46,312 nt of DNA from assembly GCA_964368605.1 (NCBI GenBank), contig CAYJBP010000005.1, positions 1 to 46,312 of the forward strand, read 5' to 3'. The translations under genes were made by a program, and so were the position numbers. Below, in pieces: positions 22,914 through 30,993 of the stretch. How positions within the stretch are numbered: position 1 is the stretch's first letter; each line of letters begins with the position of its first letter. Origin of the DNA: CAYJBP01 sp964368605. Its GTDB lineage: Bacteria > Bacillota > Dehalobacteriia > UBA4068. The notes below the pieces were generated by a model, which saw only the letters and a program-made list of their open reading frames with translations, was not told the DNA's origin and did not search any database.

Positions 22914-23884
22914 TGAATATTTTACAAGTAAAAGATCTTTCCGTTTCTTTTAATGTTTATGGCAAGGTAAGCCATGTTTTAGACGGTATTAGTTTTAGCG
23001 TAAACAAAGGTCAAAGAGTAGGCTTAGTTGGCGAAAGCGGTTGCGGTAAAACAACTACCTTAAAATCAATACTAAATGTACTGCCGGCAAATGCAGTAAT
23101 AAATAGTGGCGAAATACTATTCAATGGTGTTGATGTGTTAAAGATGCAAGCTGCCAATCTGCAACAGACCAGGCGTACCGGTATCGGCATGATATTTCAG
23201 GATCCATCCAGCGCCTTAAACCCCGTTTTTAGTATCGAAAAGCAGTTTTTAACGGCATTAAAGTACTCTTTTCCGCCTAAAACAGCCAAATCGGTACTAT
23301 ATGATACAGCGATAGAGGCTTTAAATAATGTAATGTTACCCGACCCTAAACGCATTATGGGTAGTTTTCCTTATCAATTATCCGGCGGGATGAAGCAAAG
23401 GGTATGTATTGCCATTACCATTGCAGCCAAAAGGCAATTACTATTGGCCGACGAACCGGGCACTTCTTTAGATGTAACCATTCAGGATCAAATTCTTAAT
23501 TTGATTAATCAGTTGGTTATAGACCAAGATTTATCGGTTATTATGGTATCACATTCGGTGGGTGTAATTAGGCAATCTACCACCGATGTTAATATTATGT
23601 ATGCCGGCACCGTGGTAGAAACTGGCAAAACCGAACAAGTATTTAATAATCCTAAGCATCCTTATACGGTTGCTTTAATGTCTTGCGTGCCTAAATTAAC
23701 CGGCGATGGCATTGCCGAGGGGATTGATGGTCGTATTCCCGATTATATGCAGCCGCCTAAGGGCTGCCGCTTTGCCCCACGTTGCCCCTTGGCCCAGGAA
23801 ATTTGCCATCAACAAAAACCGCCGCATCAGGAAATTGGCGATGGCCATTTTGTAAGCTGCTATTTTGCAAATGAGGTGATATAA
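22913..23884 (+). CDS. ABC transporter ATPase, DppD/OppD family
   Basis: This 323-aa ATPase has Walker A GESGCGKT (40-47), a Q-loop in FQDP (95-98), signature LSGGMKQR (156-163) and Walker B LLLADEPG (176-183), where the usual DEPT is DEPG. The C-terminal oligopeptide-transporter extension carries four cysteines (GCRF, RCPL, EICHQ, VSCYF) like those that hold an Fe-S cluster in some DppD proteins. It energises peptide uptake with the next gene. Start and stop both overlap their neighbours by one base, so translation is coupled. Confidence 0.92.
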   Translation: MNILQVKDLSVSFNVYGKVSHVLDGISFSVNKGQRVGLVGESGCGKTTTLKSILNVLPANAVINSGEILFNGVDVLKMQAANLQQTRRTGIGMIFQDPSSALNPVFSIEKQFLTALKYSFPPKTAKSVLYDTAIEALNNVMLPDPKRIMGSFPYQLSGGMKQRVCIAITIAAKRQLLLADEPGTSLDVTIQDQILNLINQLVIDQDLSVIMVSHSVGVIRQSTTDVNIMYAGTVVETGKTEQVFNNPKHPYTVALMSCVPKLTGDGIAEGIDGRIPDYMQPPKGCRFAPRCPLAQEICHQQKPPHQEIGDGHFVSCYFANEVI

Positions 23885-24873
23885 TGGCTGAGAAAATTTT
23901 GCAAATCGATAATCTTAAAAAATATTTTCCATTAAGAAACGGACAAGTTGTAAAAGCTGTTGATGATGTAAGCCTAGAATTATATGAAGGCGAAACCCTG
24001 GGATTAGTAGGCGAAAGCGGTTCCGGTAAAAGTACAATTGCCTATGTTTTGGTTGGCATGTATGAGGCAACCGATGGCGATATTATTTATAAAGGCGATA
24101 ATATAGCTAAAACAGGCTTAAAGCGTACCTTAAAACAAAAAGGCGAAGTGCAAATTGTTTTTCAAGATCCGGGATCTTCTTTAAATTCTAAGCGTACAGT
24201 GCGCAAAAGCATGCAAGTACCAATAGCTGTTCATGATAAAAAGCTAAATAAAGAAGAGGCTAATCAGCGTATCGAAAAACTATTGGAAGAGGTAGGCTTA
24301 CCCAAAGAATTTGCCGATAAATATCCGCGTACTTTGGGTGGGGGCGAGCGGCAATTAATTTCCGTGGCGCGGGCCTTGGCCACTAATCCTTCCTTAATGA
24401 TTTTAGACGAGCCAACCTCGGCTTTAGATGTATCTATTCAGGCTAAGGTTATCAGCAAACTAATCAGTTTGCAAAAAGAGCTTAATTTGGCATATCTATT
24501 TATCACCCACGATTTAAGCCTCATGCGCAATGTGGCCGATCGGGTAGCTATTTTATATTTAGGACGCCTTTGCGAACAGGCGCCGGCTGCCGACTTTTTT
24601 GCTAAACCCTTGCATCCTTATACCAAAATGCTTTTATCTTCTATACCTGTTGCTACCGCCGAGGAAGAAGAAATGAAGCCGGATAAGGTAAAATCAAGTG
24701 GCGAAATTCCCAGCCCGGTAAATGTGCCCCCGGGTTGCGCTTTTCATTTACGTTGCAGCGAGAAGCTGCCCATTTGTGATCAAGAAAGGCCGCAAATGCT
24801 AGAAGCAAGCCCCGGCCATTTTGTTTGCTGTCATTTATATAGCCAAAATCAGCCCCAAAAAGGAGATGACTAA
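23884..24873 (+). CDS. ABC transporter ATPase, DppF/OppF family
   Basis: This 329-aa ATPase has Walker A GESGSGKS (43-50), FQDP (93-96), Walker B LMILDEPT (171-178) and H-loop ITHDLS. The signature reads LGGGERQ (151-157) where LSGGQ/E is usual, so the serine that contacts ATP is a glycine; in a two-ATPase importer this may make one site weak. The C-terminal four-cysteine extension is present (GCAF, RCSE, PICDQ, VCCHL). It overlaps the preceding stop by one base, and only 3 nt separate it from the metalloenzyme gene. Confidence 0.92.
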   Translation: MAEKILQIDNLKKYFPLRNGQVVKAVDDVSLELYEGETLGLVGESGSGKSTIAYVLVGMYEATDGDIIYKGDNIAKTGLKRTLKQKGEVQIVFQDPGSSLNSKRTVRKSMQVPIAVHDKKLNKEEANQRIEKLLEEVGLPKEFADKYPRTLGGGERQLISVARALATNPSLMILDEPTSALDVSIQAKVISKLISLQKELNLAYLFITHDLSLMRNVADRVAILYLGRLCEQAPAADFFAKPLHPYTKMLLSSIPVATAEEEEMKPDKVKSSGEIPSPVNVPPGCAFHLRCSEKLPICDQERPQMLEASPGHFVCCHLYSQNQPQKGDD

Positions 24874-24876
24874 ATT

Positions 24877-25941
24877 ATGCAATATAATATCGGTATCGAA
24901 ATGCGTGATGAATACAAGTTTATGGAAGTTGCCAAAGGGGCAATGAAGCTGGTTAAAGATATTATGCTGGTTAAAGAAGGCGAAAATGTAGTAGTAAATG
25001 TAGATACGGCCACCGATATGCGCGTAGCCCAGGCTGTAATAAATGCCGCCTATACCATTGGTGCTGTGCCGGTTTTATTAGTTCATCCGATGCAAAAAGA
25101 AGCGTTTACCCAACCTTCGGCACCGGTAGCTGCCTGTATTGCCAATGCCGATGTTTGGATAGAATTTGCCTACAATTGCTTAATGCATAGCGATTGCTTT
25201 AGGGCTGCTATGGAGTTTGGTACTCGCTATACCTGCCTATGCGGCATGGATGTAGAAATGATGGTTAATACCTTAGCTAATGTAGATGTAGATACGGTTA
25301 TCGAATTTGGCGAATATATGGTAAAAGTTATTGACGAGGCCGACGATATTCATATCCTTTCGCCCGGCGGCACCGATTTGCGGGCTAAAAAAGGCAAGCG
25401 CTTTGTTAAACATTCCGGGCAAAAAGCCACCAAAAAGGGTTGGCCGGTTATGCTATGCGGCCAAGTAACGGTTTGCCCTATCGAAGAAACTATAAACGGC
25501 ACTTTAGTATTTGATGGCGCCTTATTTCCCCCTGCCGAAATTGGTATTTTGCAGGATAAAGTAATAATGACCGTCGAAAAAGGAATAATTACCGATATTA
25601 AAGGCGAAGGGCAAGCCCAACAGTTTAAGGCCTGGCTTGCTTCTTGGAATGACCCCAATATGTATCGCTTAGCTCATTGGTCGCCCGGCTTTAATCCCGG
25701 TGTAACTAAAGCCACCGGACGCATTGTCGAAGATGAGCGTATCTTTGGCTGTATCGAATTTGGGATTGGCTCGCAGGGCAAATCCTTAGGCGGTGCTTAT
25801 TGGGATGCCGCTGCCCATACCGATGGCATTGTTTTAAATCCGTCTATTTACTATGATGGTAAATTATTTGAAGAAAATGGCATCTTCCGTGATCAAAAAG
25901 CAATTGAGTTTTGCCGCAAGCTAGGTGTAAGCGGTTATTAA
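24877..25941 (+). CDS. M29 aminopeptidase T / NicX-like metalloenzyme, paralog 2
   Basis: This 354-aa protein is a close paralog of the product of 15047-16123. Shared blocks are IGIEMRDEYK, EVAKGA, CPIEETINGTL, GFNPGVTK, TGRIVEDER, EFGIGSQG and HTDGIVL. The likely metal site is H267 (RLAHWSPG) and H314-x-D316. It is read as part of the transporter operon (3 nt after the second ATPase, SD AAAGGAG) and is followed 11 nt later by the racemase-family gene, so it probably acts on the imported compound. It could be a peptidase, an amide or ring hydrolase, or a NicX-type dioxygenase; the sequence does not decide. Confidence 0.75.
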   Translation: MQYNIGIEMRDEYKFMEVAKGAMKLVKDIMLVKEGENVVVNVDTATDMRVAQAVINAAYTIGAVPVLLVHPMQKEAFTQPSAPVAACIANADVWIEFAYNCLMHSDCFRAAMEFGTRYTCLCGMDVEMMVNTLANVDVDTVIEFGEYMVKVIDEADDIHILSPGGTDLRAKKGKRFVKHSGQKATKKGWPVMLCGQVTVCPIEETINGTLVFDGALFPPAEIGILQDKVIMTVEKGIITDIKGEGQAQQFKAWLASWNDPNMYRLAHWSPGFNPGVTKATGRIVEDERIFGCIEFGIGSQGKSLGGAYWDAAAHTDGIVLNPSIYYDGKLFEENGIFRDQKAIEFCRKLGVSGY

Positions 25942-25952
25942 AAGGAGCGATA

Positions 25953-26711
25953 ATGACAAAGCAGATATTATATATTAAGCCAACATCTTATGCCGATATG
26001 AATGAAACAATATTAAAATATTTGCAAAAATACGCTGATCCTGATAGCAAAATTAGCATTTGCAGCATGCCCCGTGGGCCTAAGCATTTGGAATATATGT
26101 ATTATCAAAGTTTAGCGCAGCTGGAGATTTTGAATGCAATTAAAAAGGCAGATAATCAAGGCAATTATGATGCTGCCATTATTGGCTGCTTTGATGACCC
26201 TGGTTTAGCTGCAGGCCGCGAGATTTGCGAAAATATGTCCTTAAGTGCCCCCTGCGAAGCTGCTTGCCATATAGCGGCTACCTTAGCCGATAAGTTTTCG
26301 ATTATTATTGGCCGTGATAAATGGCGGGCAGTAATGCGTGATAATGTTTATCGCTATGGTTTTGAATCTAAGCTGGCTTCTTTTCGTAGCTTAGATATGG
26401 GCGTTTTAGATTTCCAGAATAATCCCCGGCAAACCGAAAAAAGAATACGGGAAGAAATTGAATTGGCAATTAGCAAGGATAAAGCCGAGGCTATTATTTT
26501 AGGTTGTACAATGAAGTTTGGCTTTTTTGAGCAGTTGCAAAAAGAATTTCCTGTCCCCATCATCGATAGCATGATTGCCGCTTTAAAATATGCAGAAATG
26601 CTGGCAGGCTTAAAGCAAAAAACGGGCTGGTATACTAGCAAAGTTGGCAGTTATGCCTCGCCGCCGCAACAAGAAATTTCCGATTGGCAATTAGAAAAAG
26701 ACTACTATTAA
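25953..26711 (+). CDS. Asp/Glu/hydantoin racemase superfamily protein
   Basis: This 252-aa protein has the two-cysteine arrangement of the Asp/Glu racemase superfamily: C79 in AAIIGCFDDPG and C185 in IILGCTMKFGF. The first motif resembles hydantoin racemases, but maleate isomerases and aryl-malonate decarboxylases share the fold. The start at 25953 is set by SD AAAGGAG 6-7 nt upstream; an in-frame ATG at 25911 lies inside the previous gene. It is the last gene of the transporter operon, followed by a terminator. A role in inverting or isomerising a product of the M29/NicX-like enzyme is likely but unproven. Confidence 0.78.
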   Translation: MTKQILYIKPTSYADMNETILKYLQKYADPDSKISICSMPRGPKHLEYMYYQSLAQLEILNAIKKADNQGNYDAAIIGCFDDPGLAAGREICENMSLSAPCEAACHIAATLADKFSIIIGRDKWRAVMRDNVYRYGFESKLASFRSLDMGVLDFQNNPRQTEKRIREEIELAISKDKAEAIILGCTMKFGFFEQLQKEFPVPIIDSMIAALKYAEMLAGLKQKTGWYTSKVGSYASPPQQEISDWQLEKDYY

Positions 26712-26728
26712 ATGTCCTATCAAAGATA

Positions 26729-26770
26729 GGGGCTGCCGCAATAAAAACAATTTGCGACAGCCCCTTTTAT
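26729..26770 (+). terminator. Rho-independent terminator of the transporter-racemase operon
   Basis: GGGGCTGcCGCA (26729-26740) and TGCGaCAGCCCC (26753-26764) pair with one conserved C-A mismatch and a 12-nt A-rich loop, followed by TTTTATT. It belongs to the same family as 8354 and 8522. Confidence 0.85.
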
Positions 26771-27050
26771 TATGCAATTGTATCAAAGCAAATACTAAAC
26801 TATACTATGTATTACAAGCTTGCTCTCACTAAGATACCGATTTAAGCTACCTAATCGTTAGCTCCAGCAAGCTGCTCTTAGTGGTCTTTTAATCTTTATT
26901 TTCGCAATAGAGTTCGTTTAAGCTAACTTTTGTCAATTATTCAAAATCGACTTAAAGGCTTTGCCAAAAGCTTGCGGATAGACCTTTGAAAAAGACTTAG
27001 CAAAATTTAGTGGCGCTAAAGGGCTAATTAAAAAAAATTTGGCTAAACTA
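26771..27050. other. Non-coding region with interleaved inverted repeats
   Basis: No gene seen. Two 8-bp inverted pairs interleave: AGCTTGCT (26817-26824) with AGCAAGCT (26866-26873), and CACTAAGA (26827-26834) with TCTTAGTG (26876-26883). The order A-B-A'-B' cannot form simple nested stems; a pseudoknot or two alternative folds are possible. Between them CGATT/AATCG (26838-26857) can form a small hairpin. Further on, TTTGGC/GCCAAA (27038-27058) overlaps the next promoter. Confidence 0.45.
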
Positions 27051-27101
27051 TTGCCAAATATTAATTTATATGATATATTTTCTTTGATTAGATTAAACTA
27101 A
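27051..27101 (+). promoter_or_regulatory. Promoter and palindromic box before the metal ABC genes
   Basis: TTGCCA (27051-27056), 17-bp spacer, TATATT (27074-27079) with an extended TG at 27071. The start is near 27086. TTAGaTTAAaCTAA (27088-27101) is a near-perfect palindrome just at the start site, and TTTGGC/GCCAAA (27038-27058) covers the -35. The start-site box resembles the one at ahpC (28749-28766) and loosely the DtxR-type iron box. Confidence 0.55.
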
Positions 27102-27132
27102 CCATTTAAAAAAAAAGGAGCATTATTTAATA

Positions 27133-27156
27133 ATGAATACACTATTATGGAAATAA
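27133..27156 (+). other. Possible 7-codon leader peptide overlapping the ABC ATPase start
   Basis: ATG 27133 opens a short frame (MNTLLWK, stop at 27154-27156) that overlaps the ATPase ATG at 27147 in another frame. The SD AAGGAG (27115-27120) is 12 nt from this ATG but 26 nt from the ATPase ATG, which has no SD of its own. Translation of the ATPase may depend on ribosomes ending this leader. Confidence 0.35.
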
Positions 27157-27818
27157 TTTGCAATAATTTAGCGGTTGGCTATAATAATATCGCCCTGCAT
27201 CAGGACATTAATTTTAGCATACCATCAGGCGCTTATGCTTGCATTATCGGCGATAATGGGGTTGGTAAAAGCACCTTAATTAAAACTTTGCTCGGCCTTT
27301 TGCCGCCAATTAGCGGTACGGTTAAAATTGGCAATGGCCTTAAAAAGCTTGATATCGGCTATTTGCCCCAGCAAACCCAAGTTCAAAAAGATTTTCCGGC
27401 TTCGGTTTACGAGGTAGTTCTATCCGGCTGCTTAAATAAGATTGGTCTGCGCCCCTTCTATAATAAAGCCGAAAAGATAAAAGCCCGGGATATGATGGCC
27501 AAACTTGGCATCAGCGCTTTGGCTAAAAAAAGTTATAGCAAATTATCCGGCGGTCAGCAGCAAAGAGTCCTGCTGGCGCGAGCCCTTTGCGCCACCGACA
27601 AAATTCTGCTTTTAGATGAGCCAACCGCCGGCCTGGATTTGGCGGCAACTAAGGATTTTTATCGGATTGTCAAAGACCTAAATAAAGAAGGCACCACCAT
27701 TATCATGATTACCCATAATCTGCAAGAAGCAATTAATGATGCCGATTATGTGGTATGCTTAAACAATTGCAAACTGGAATGTTTAAGCAAAAAATCCTAT
27801 CAGGAGCTTAAACAATGA
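27147..27818 (+). CDS. ABC transporter ATPase, Zn/Mn (ZnuC/MntB-like) family
   Basis: This 223-aa ATPase has Walker A GDNGVGKS (35-42), a Q in LPQQTQ (73-78), signature LSGGQQQR (133-140) and Walker B LLLDEPT (154-160). Size and the paired permease downstream point to the manganese/zinc/iron uptake family. The start ATG has no nearby SD (see the leader-peptide entry). The stop overlaps the permease start by 4 nt. No substrate-binding lipoprotein gene is adjacent, so the binding protein must be elsewhere. Confidence 0.85.
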   Translation: MEIICNNLAVGYNNIALHQDINFSIPSGAYACIIGDNGVGKSTLIKTLLGLLPPISGTVKIGNGLKKLDIGYLPQQTQVQKDFPASVYEVVLSGCLNKIGLRPFYNKAEKIKARDMMAKLGISALAKKSYSKLSGGQQQRVLLARALCATDKILLLDEPTAGLDLAATKDFYRIVKDLNKEGTTIIMITHNLQEAINDADYVVCLNNCKLECLSKKSYQELKQ

Positions 27819-28669
27819 GCGAGATTATTATAACTTTACAAGAATACCTGACCTATCCCTTTGTGCGCTATGCCATAATTGTGGGGGTATTGGTGGCGCT
27901 ATGCTCGTCTTTGCTGGGCGCTACCTTGGTTTTAAAGCGTTTTTCTTATATCGGCGACGGCCTATCTCATATTGCCTTTGGTGGCATTGCTATTGCCTCG
28001 GTGCTTAAACTTAGTAATCAGGATATTCTTGTTTTTCCGATTACGGCTTTAGCAGCGATTTTACTGCTGCGCTTAGGCCATAATGCCAAAATTAACGGCG
28101 ATGCAGCCATTGCCATGATGTCGGTAGGATCTTTGGCAATTGGCTATTTATTGATGAATTTATTTTCGGTGTCAACTAATTTAGCAGGCGATATTTGCAC
28201 AACCTTATTTGGCTCTACCTCGATTTTAACCCTCACTCAATTAGATGTGCTAACCTGCATTGCGCTATCGCTGGTGGTAATTGCCATCTTTATCGTCTTT
28301 TATCATAAGATTTTTGCCGTCACCTTCGACGAGAATTTTGCCAGAGCCAGCGGCATTAAGGCCGAGGCCTATAATCTTTTGATTGCTATAACCATCGCGG
28401 CGGTAATTGTAGTGGCCATGAATTTGGTCGGCTCGCTTTTAATCAGCGCCTTGGTCGTCTTTCCGGCCTTGTCCGCAATGCGCCTATTTGATAATTTTAA
28501 ATCGGTGATAATTTGCTCGGTGATAATTTCGGTTAGCTGCGCTTTAGTTGGGATTTTGATTTCGATAATTTATGGCACACCGGTAGGTAGCACCATTGTT
28601 ACGGCCGATATTATCGCCTTTGGTATAGCTGTTTTGCTGGCTCGGATAATTAGGCCTAAGTATTGTTAA
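27815..28669 (+). CDS. ABC transporter permease, Zn/Mn (ZnuB/MntC-like) family
   Basis: This 284-aa ABC-3 family permease has about eight hydrophobic helices, with the family motif RFSYIGDGLSHIAFGGIA (about 42-59) after the first two helices and NLVGSLLISALVVFPALSA (about 208-226) in the C-terminal half. It forms the channel for a divalent metal (Zn2+, Mn2+ or Fe2+). Its ATG overlaps the ATPase stop (ATGA), so the two are coupled. No terminator is visible after it; the next promoter follows at 28712. Confidence 0.85.
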   Translation: MSEIIITLQEYLTYPFVRYAIIVGVLVALCSSLLGATLVLKRFSYIGDGLSHIAFGGIAIASVLKLSNQDILVFPITALAAILLLRLGHNAKINGDAAIAMMSVGSLAIGYLLMNLFSVSTNLAGDICTTLFGSTSILTLTQLDVLTCIALSLVVIAIFIVFYHKIFAVTFDENFARASGIKAEAYNLLIAITIAAVIVVAMNLVGSLLISALVVFPALSAMRLFDNFKSVIICSVIISVSCALVGILISIIYGTPVGSTIVTADIIAFGIAVLLARIIRPKYC

Positions 28670-28711
28670 AAGCCCTTTCGAAATTTAATGATAATATTTA
28701 CTAATATCACC

Positions 28712-28766
28712 TTGACAAGTGCCTGTTTTTATAGTAAAATAATAATTGTTAGTTAAAGCTAACTAA
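28712..28766 (+). promoter_or_regulatory. Promoter and palindromic operator of ahpC
   Basis: TTGACA (28712-28717), 17-bp spacer, TAAAAT (28735-28740). Transcription would start near 28747. TTAGTTA-AAGC-TAACTAA (28749-28766) is a perfect 7-bp-arm palindrome just after the start site, similar to 27088-27101. It resembles DtxR/IdeR-type boxes (TTAGGTTAG...CTAACCTAA) but is one base shorter. No regulator of that type is in the window. Confidence 0.7.
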
Positions 28767-28794
28767 ATTTTACTAAAACTTAGGAGGTTCAATT

Positions 28795-29358
28795 ATGTCG
28801 ATGATTGGCAAAGAAATTGCAGATTTTAAAGTACAAGCTTATTTAGAAAATTCCTTTAAAGAGGTTAGCAAGGCCGATATTTTGGGTAAATGGAGCGTAT
28901 TTTTCTTTTATCCGGCCGATTTTACCTTTGTTTGCCCCACCGAATTAGAGGATTTAGCCAATAAATATCAAGAATTTACCCAAATTGGTTGCGAAATCTA
29001 CTCGGTATCTTGCGATACCCATTTTGTCCATAAGGCCTGGCATGACGCCTCCGATACGATTAAAAAAATCAAATATCCGATGTTGGCCGATCCCACCGCA
29101 ACTTTAGCTCGCGATTTTGATGTAATGATCGAGGCGGCCGGTGTTACCGAAAGAGGAACTTTTGTGGTTAATCCCCAGGGCCAAATCGTGGCTTATGAGG
29201 TATTGGCAGGCAATGTTGGCCGCAATGCCGATGAATTATTCCGCCGAGTGCAGGCTTTACAATTTGTGGCCGAGCATGGCGACGAAGTTTGCCCTGCCAA
29301 ATGGCAACCCGGTGCTAAAACCTTAAAGCCAAGCTTAGACCTAGTTGGCATGCTGTAA
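28795..29358 (+). CDS. ahpC: Alkyl hydroperoxide reductase/peroxiredoxin AhpC
   Basis: This 187-aa typical two-cysteine peroxiredoxin has the peroxidatic C47 in FTFVCPTE (43-50) and the resolving C166 in EVCPA (164-168). Supporting motifs are SVSCDTHFVHKAWH (70-83) and DPTATLARDFDV (99-110). It reduces hydrogen peroxide and organic peroxides in the cytoplasm. The SD is AGGAGG, and 12 nt separate it from the reductase gene downstream, which should recycle it. Cysteine, not selenocysteine, is encoded at the active site although the organism makes selenoproteins. Confidence 0.95.
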   Translation: MSMIGKEIADFKVQAYLENSFKEVSKADILGKWSVFFFYPADFTFVCPTELEDLANKYQEFTQIGCEIYSVSCDTHFVHKAWHDASDTIKKIKYPMLADPTATLARDFDVMIEAAGVTERGTFVVNPQGQIVAYEVLAGNVGRNADELFRRVQALQFVAEHGDEVCPAKWQPGAKTLKPSLDLVGML

Positions 29359-29370
29359 AAGGAGTATTAT

Positions 29371-30993
29371 ATGGATAATAGAAATTTAAACGACTTCTAT
29401 GATGCCATAATTATCGGAGGAGGGCCGGCAGGGCTCTCCTCTGCAATTTATATGGCCAGGGCTCGTTATAAAACTTTAGTTTTAGAAAAAGATAAATTTG
29501 GCGGCCAAATTACCATCACCTCGGAGGTGGTTAATTATCCGGGTGTTTTTAAAACCGGCGGCGCCGCCCTAACCAAGGAAATGCAAAAGCAAGCCGAGGG
29601 TTTTGGGGCAGAATTTTTGCTTAGCGAGGTTAATTCTTTTAAAAAGGAAGATGATTTTTTTGTTCTTGATACCACTCGTGGTCAATTTAAAACCTTAGGA
29701 CTGATTATTGCCGGTGGTGCAGCCCCTCGCATGGTAGGCTTTGAGGGCGAGGAGCAGTATAAAGGGCGTGGCGTGGCTTATTGCGCCACTTGCGACGGCG
29801 AGTTTTTTAGCGGCAAGGAGGTTTATGTTATCGGCAGCGGTTTTGCCGCTTGCGAGGAAGCAGTTTTTTTAACTCGTTTTGCAACCAAGGTACATATGCT
29901 AATTCGCGAACCCGACTTTACCTGCACAGGCAGCATTGTTAATGAGGTTAAAGCCCATCCCGATATTGCAATAAATTATAATACCACATTGCAAAAAGTA
30001 AGTGGCGAAGGTTTTGTTAACGCTTTAAGCATTAATAAGGGCGGCGAAACTATCGAGGTAGTTGAGGCTAAGGGCATTGGCGTATTTGTTTTTGCCGGTT
30101 ATGTGCCGGCTACCGCTAAATTTGCCGAACAAATTAGCCTTAATCCCCAAAAATATATTATTACCGATGCTAATCAAAAAACCAATTTAGATGGGGTTTA
30201 TGCAGCCGGCGATATCTGCGTAAAAAATCTGCGCCAGGTGGTAACCGCCACTGCCGACGGAGCAACCGCCGCCACATCTTTAGAAAAGTATGTGGCCGAG
30301 CAATATGAAAAACTACAACTTCCGGCTCGTGAATATGTAAAAAAAGAAGTAGTAGCGGCGGCCATAGCTACCGATACCTCGGATGATGGCAATTTTATTT
30401 CTCTTCAAATTCGTAATGATTTGCAGCCGGTATTCGAGCGTTTCGAAAATGATCTTATCCTTAAATATAAGCTTGATGATAGCGAGCTTAGCAAAGAGGT
30501 GCAGGGCTTTATCAATGAATTTAGCACCATTAACAAGCGGATTACCTGCCAAGAAGATACCTCTTTAGAAGGTATTTTGCCAACTATTGCCCTTTATAAT
30601 CTGCAAGGTAATTATAGCGGCATTAGCTTCCATGGAGTGCCCGGCGGCCATGAATTTAATTCTTTTATCATTGGTCTTTATAATACCCAAGGCCAAGGCC
30701 AAAAAATTGCCGAGCAGGACTTAGCCGCAATTTTAGCCATAGATAAAAAAATAGCCATTAAGCTGGCGGTTACCCTTTCCTGCTCTAATTGCCCGGATTT
30801 GGTGATTGCCGCTCAAAAAATTGCCGCCAATAACCCCTATATTAGCTTAGATATTTTTGATTTAGCCCATTTTGCCGATTTAAAGCAAAGCTATAATATC
30901 ATGAGTGTGCCTTGCATGATTATTAATGAGCAGCATATTCATTTTGGCAAAAAAAATATTGGCCAAATATTGGCTATTTTGGCCGATATTTAA
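29371..30993 (+). CDS. AhpF-like disulfide reductase with permuted domains (TrxR core first, thioredoxin-fold module last)
   Basis: This 540-aa flavoprotein has a thioredoxin-reductase-type core first: FAD motif GGGPAGLSSA (about 16-25), redox pair C138-x2-C141 in YCATCDG, NADPH motif GSGFAACEEA, and the C-terminal FAD motif AAGDI. From about residue 330 it continues with a module like the N-terminal domain of AhpF: two thioredoxin-like parts, the second with C471-x2-C474 (SCSNCPDL) and the cis-Pro segment SVPCMIINE. In E. coli AhpF this module comes first, so the order is reversed here. It probably passes electrons from NAD(P)H to AhpC, its operon neighbour, and perhaps to other thiol acceptors. 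Confidence 0.88.
   Translation: MDNRNLNDFYDAIIIGGGPAGLSSAIYMARARYKTLVLEKDKFGGQITITSEVVNYPGVFKTGGAALTKEMQKQAEGFGAEFLLSEVNSFKKEDDFFVLDTTRGQFKTLGLIIAGGAAPRMVGFEGEEQYKGRGVAYCATCDGEFFSGKEVYVIGSGFAACEEAVFLTRFATKVHMLIREPDFTCTGSIVNEVKAHPDIAINYNTTLQKVSGEGFVNALSINKGGETIEVVEAKGIGVFVFAGYVPATAKFAEQISLNPQKYIITDANQKTNLDGVYAAGDICVKNLRQVVTATADGATAATSLEKYVAEQYEKLQLPAREYVKKEVVAAAIATDTSDDGNFISLQIRNDLQPVFERFENDLILKYKLDDSELSKEVQGFINEFSTINKRITCQEDTSLEGILPTIALYNLQGNYSGISFHGVPGGHEFNSFIIGLYNTQGQGQKIAEQDLAAILAIDKKIAIKLAVTLSCSNCPDLVIAAQKIAANNPYISLDIFDLAHFADLKQSYNIMSVPCMIINEQHIHFGKKNIGQILAILADI

Noticed and set aside
26771..27050. T-box or other known riboswitch in the spacer before the metal ABC genes
   Set aside because: No T-box AGGGTGG-type element or known conserved core is visible; only the interleaved repeats stand out.
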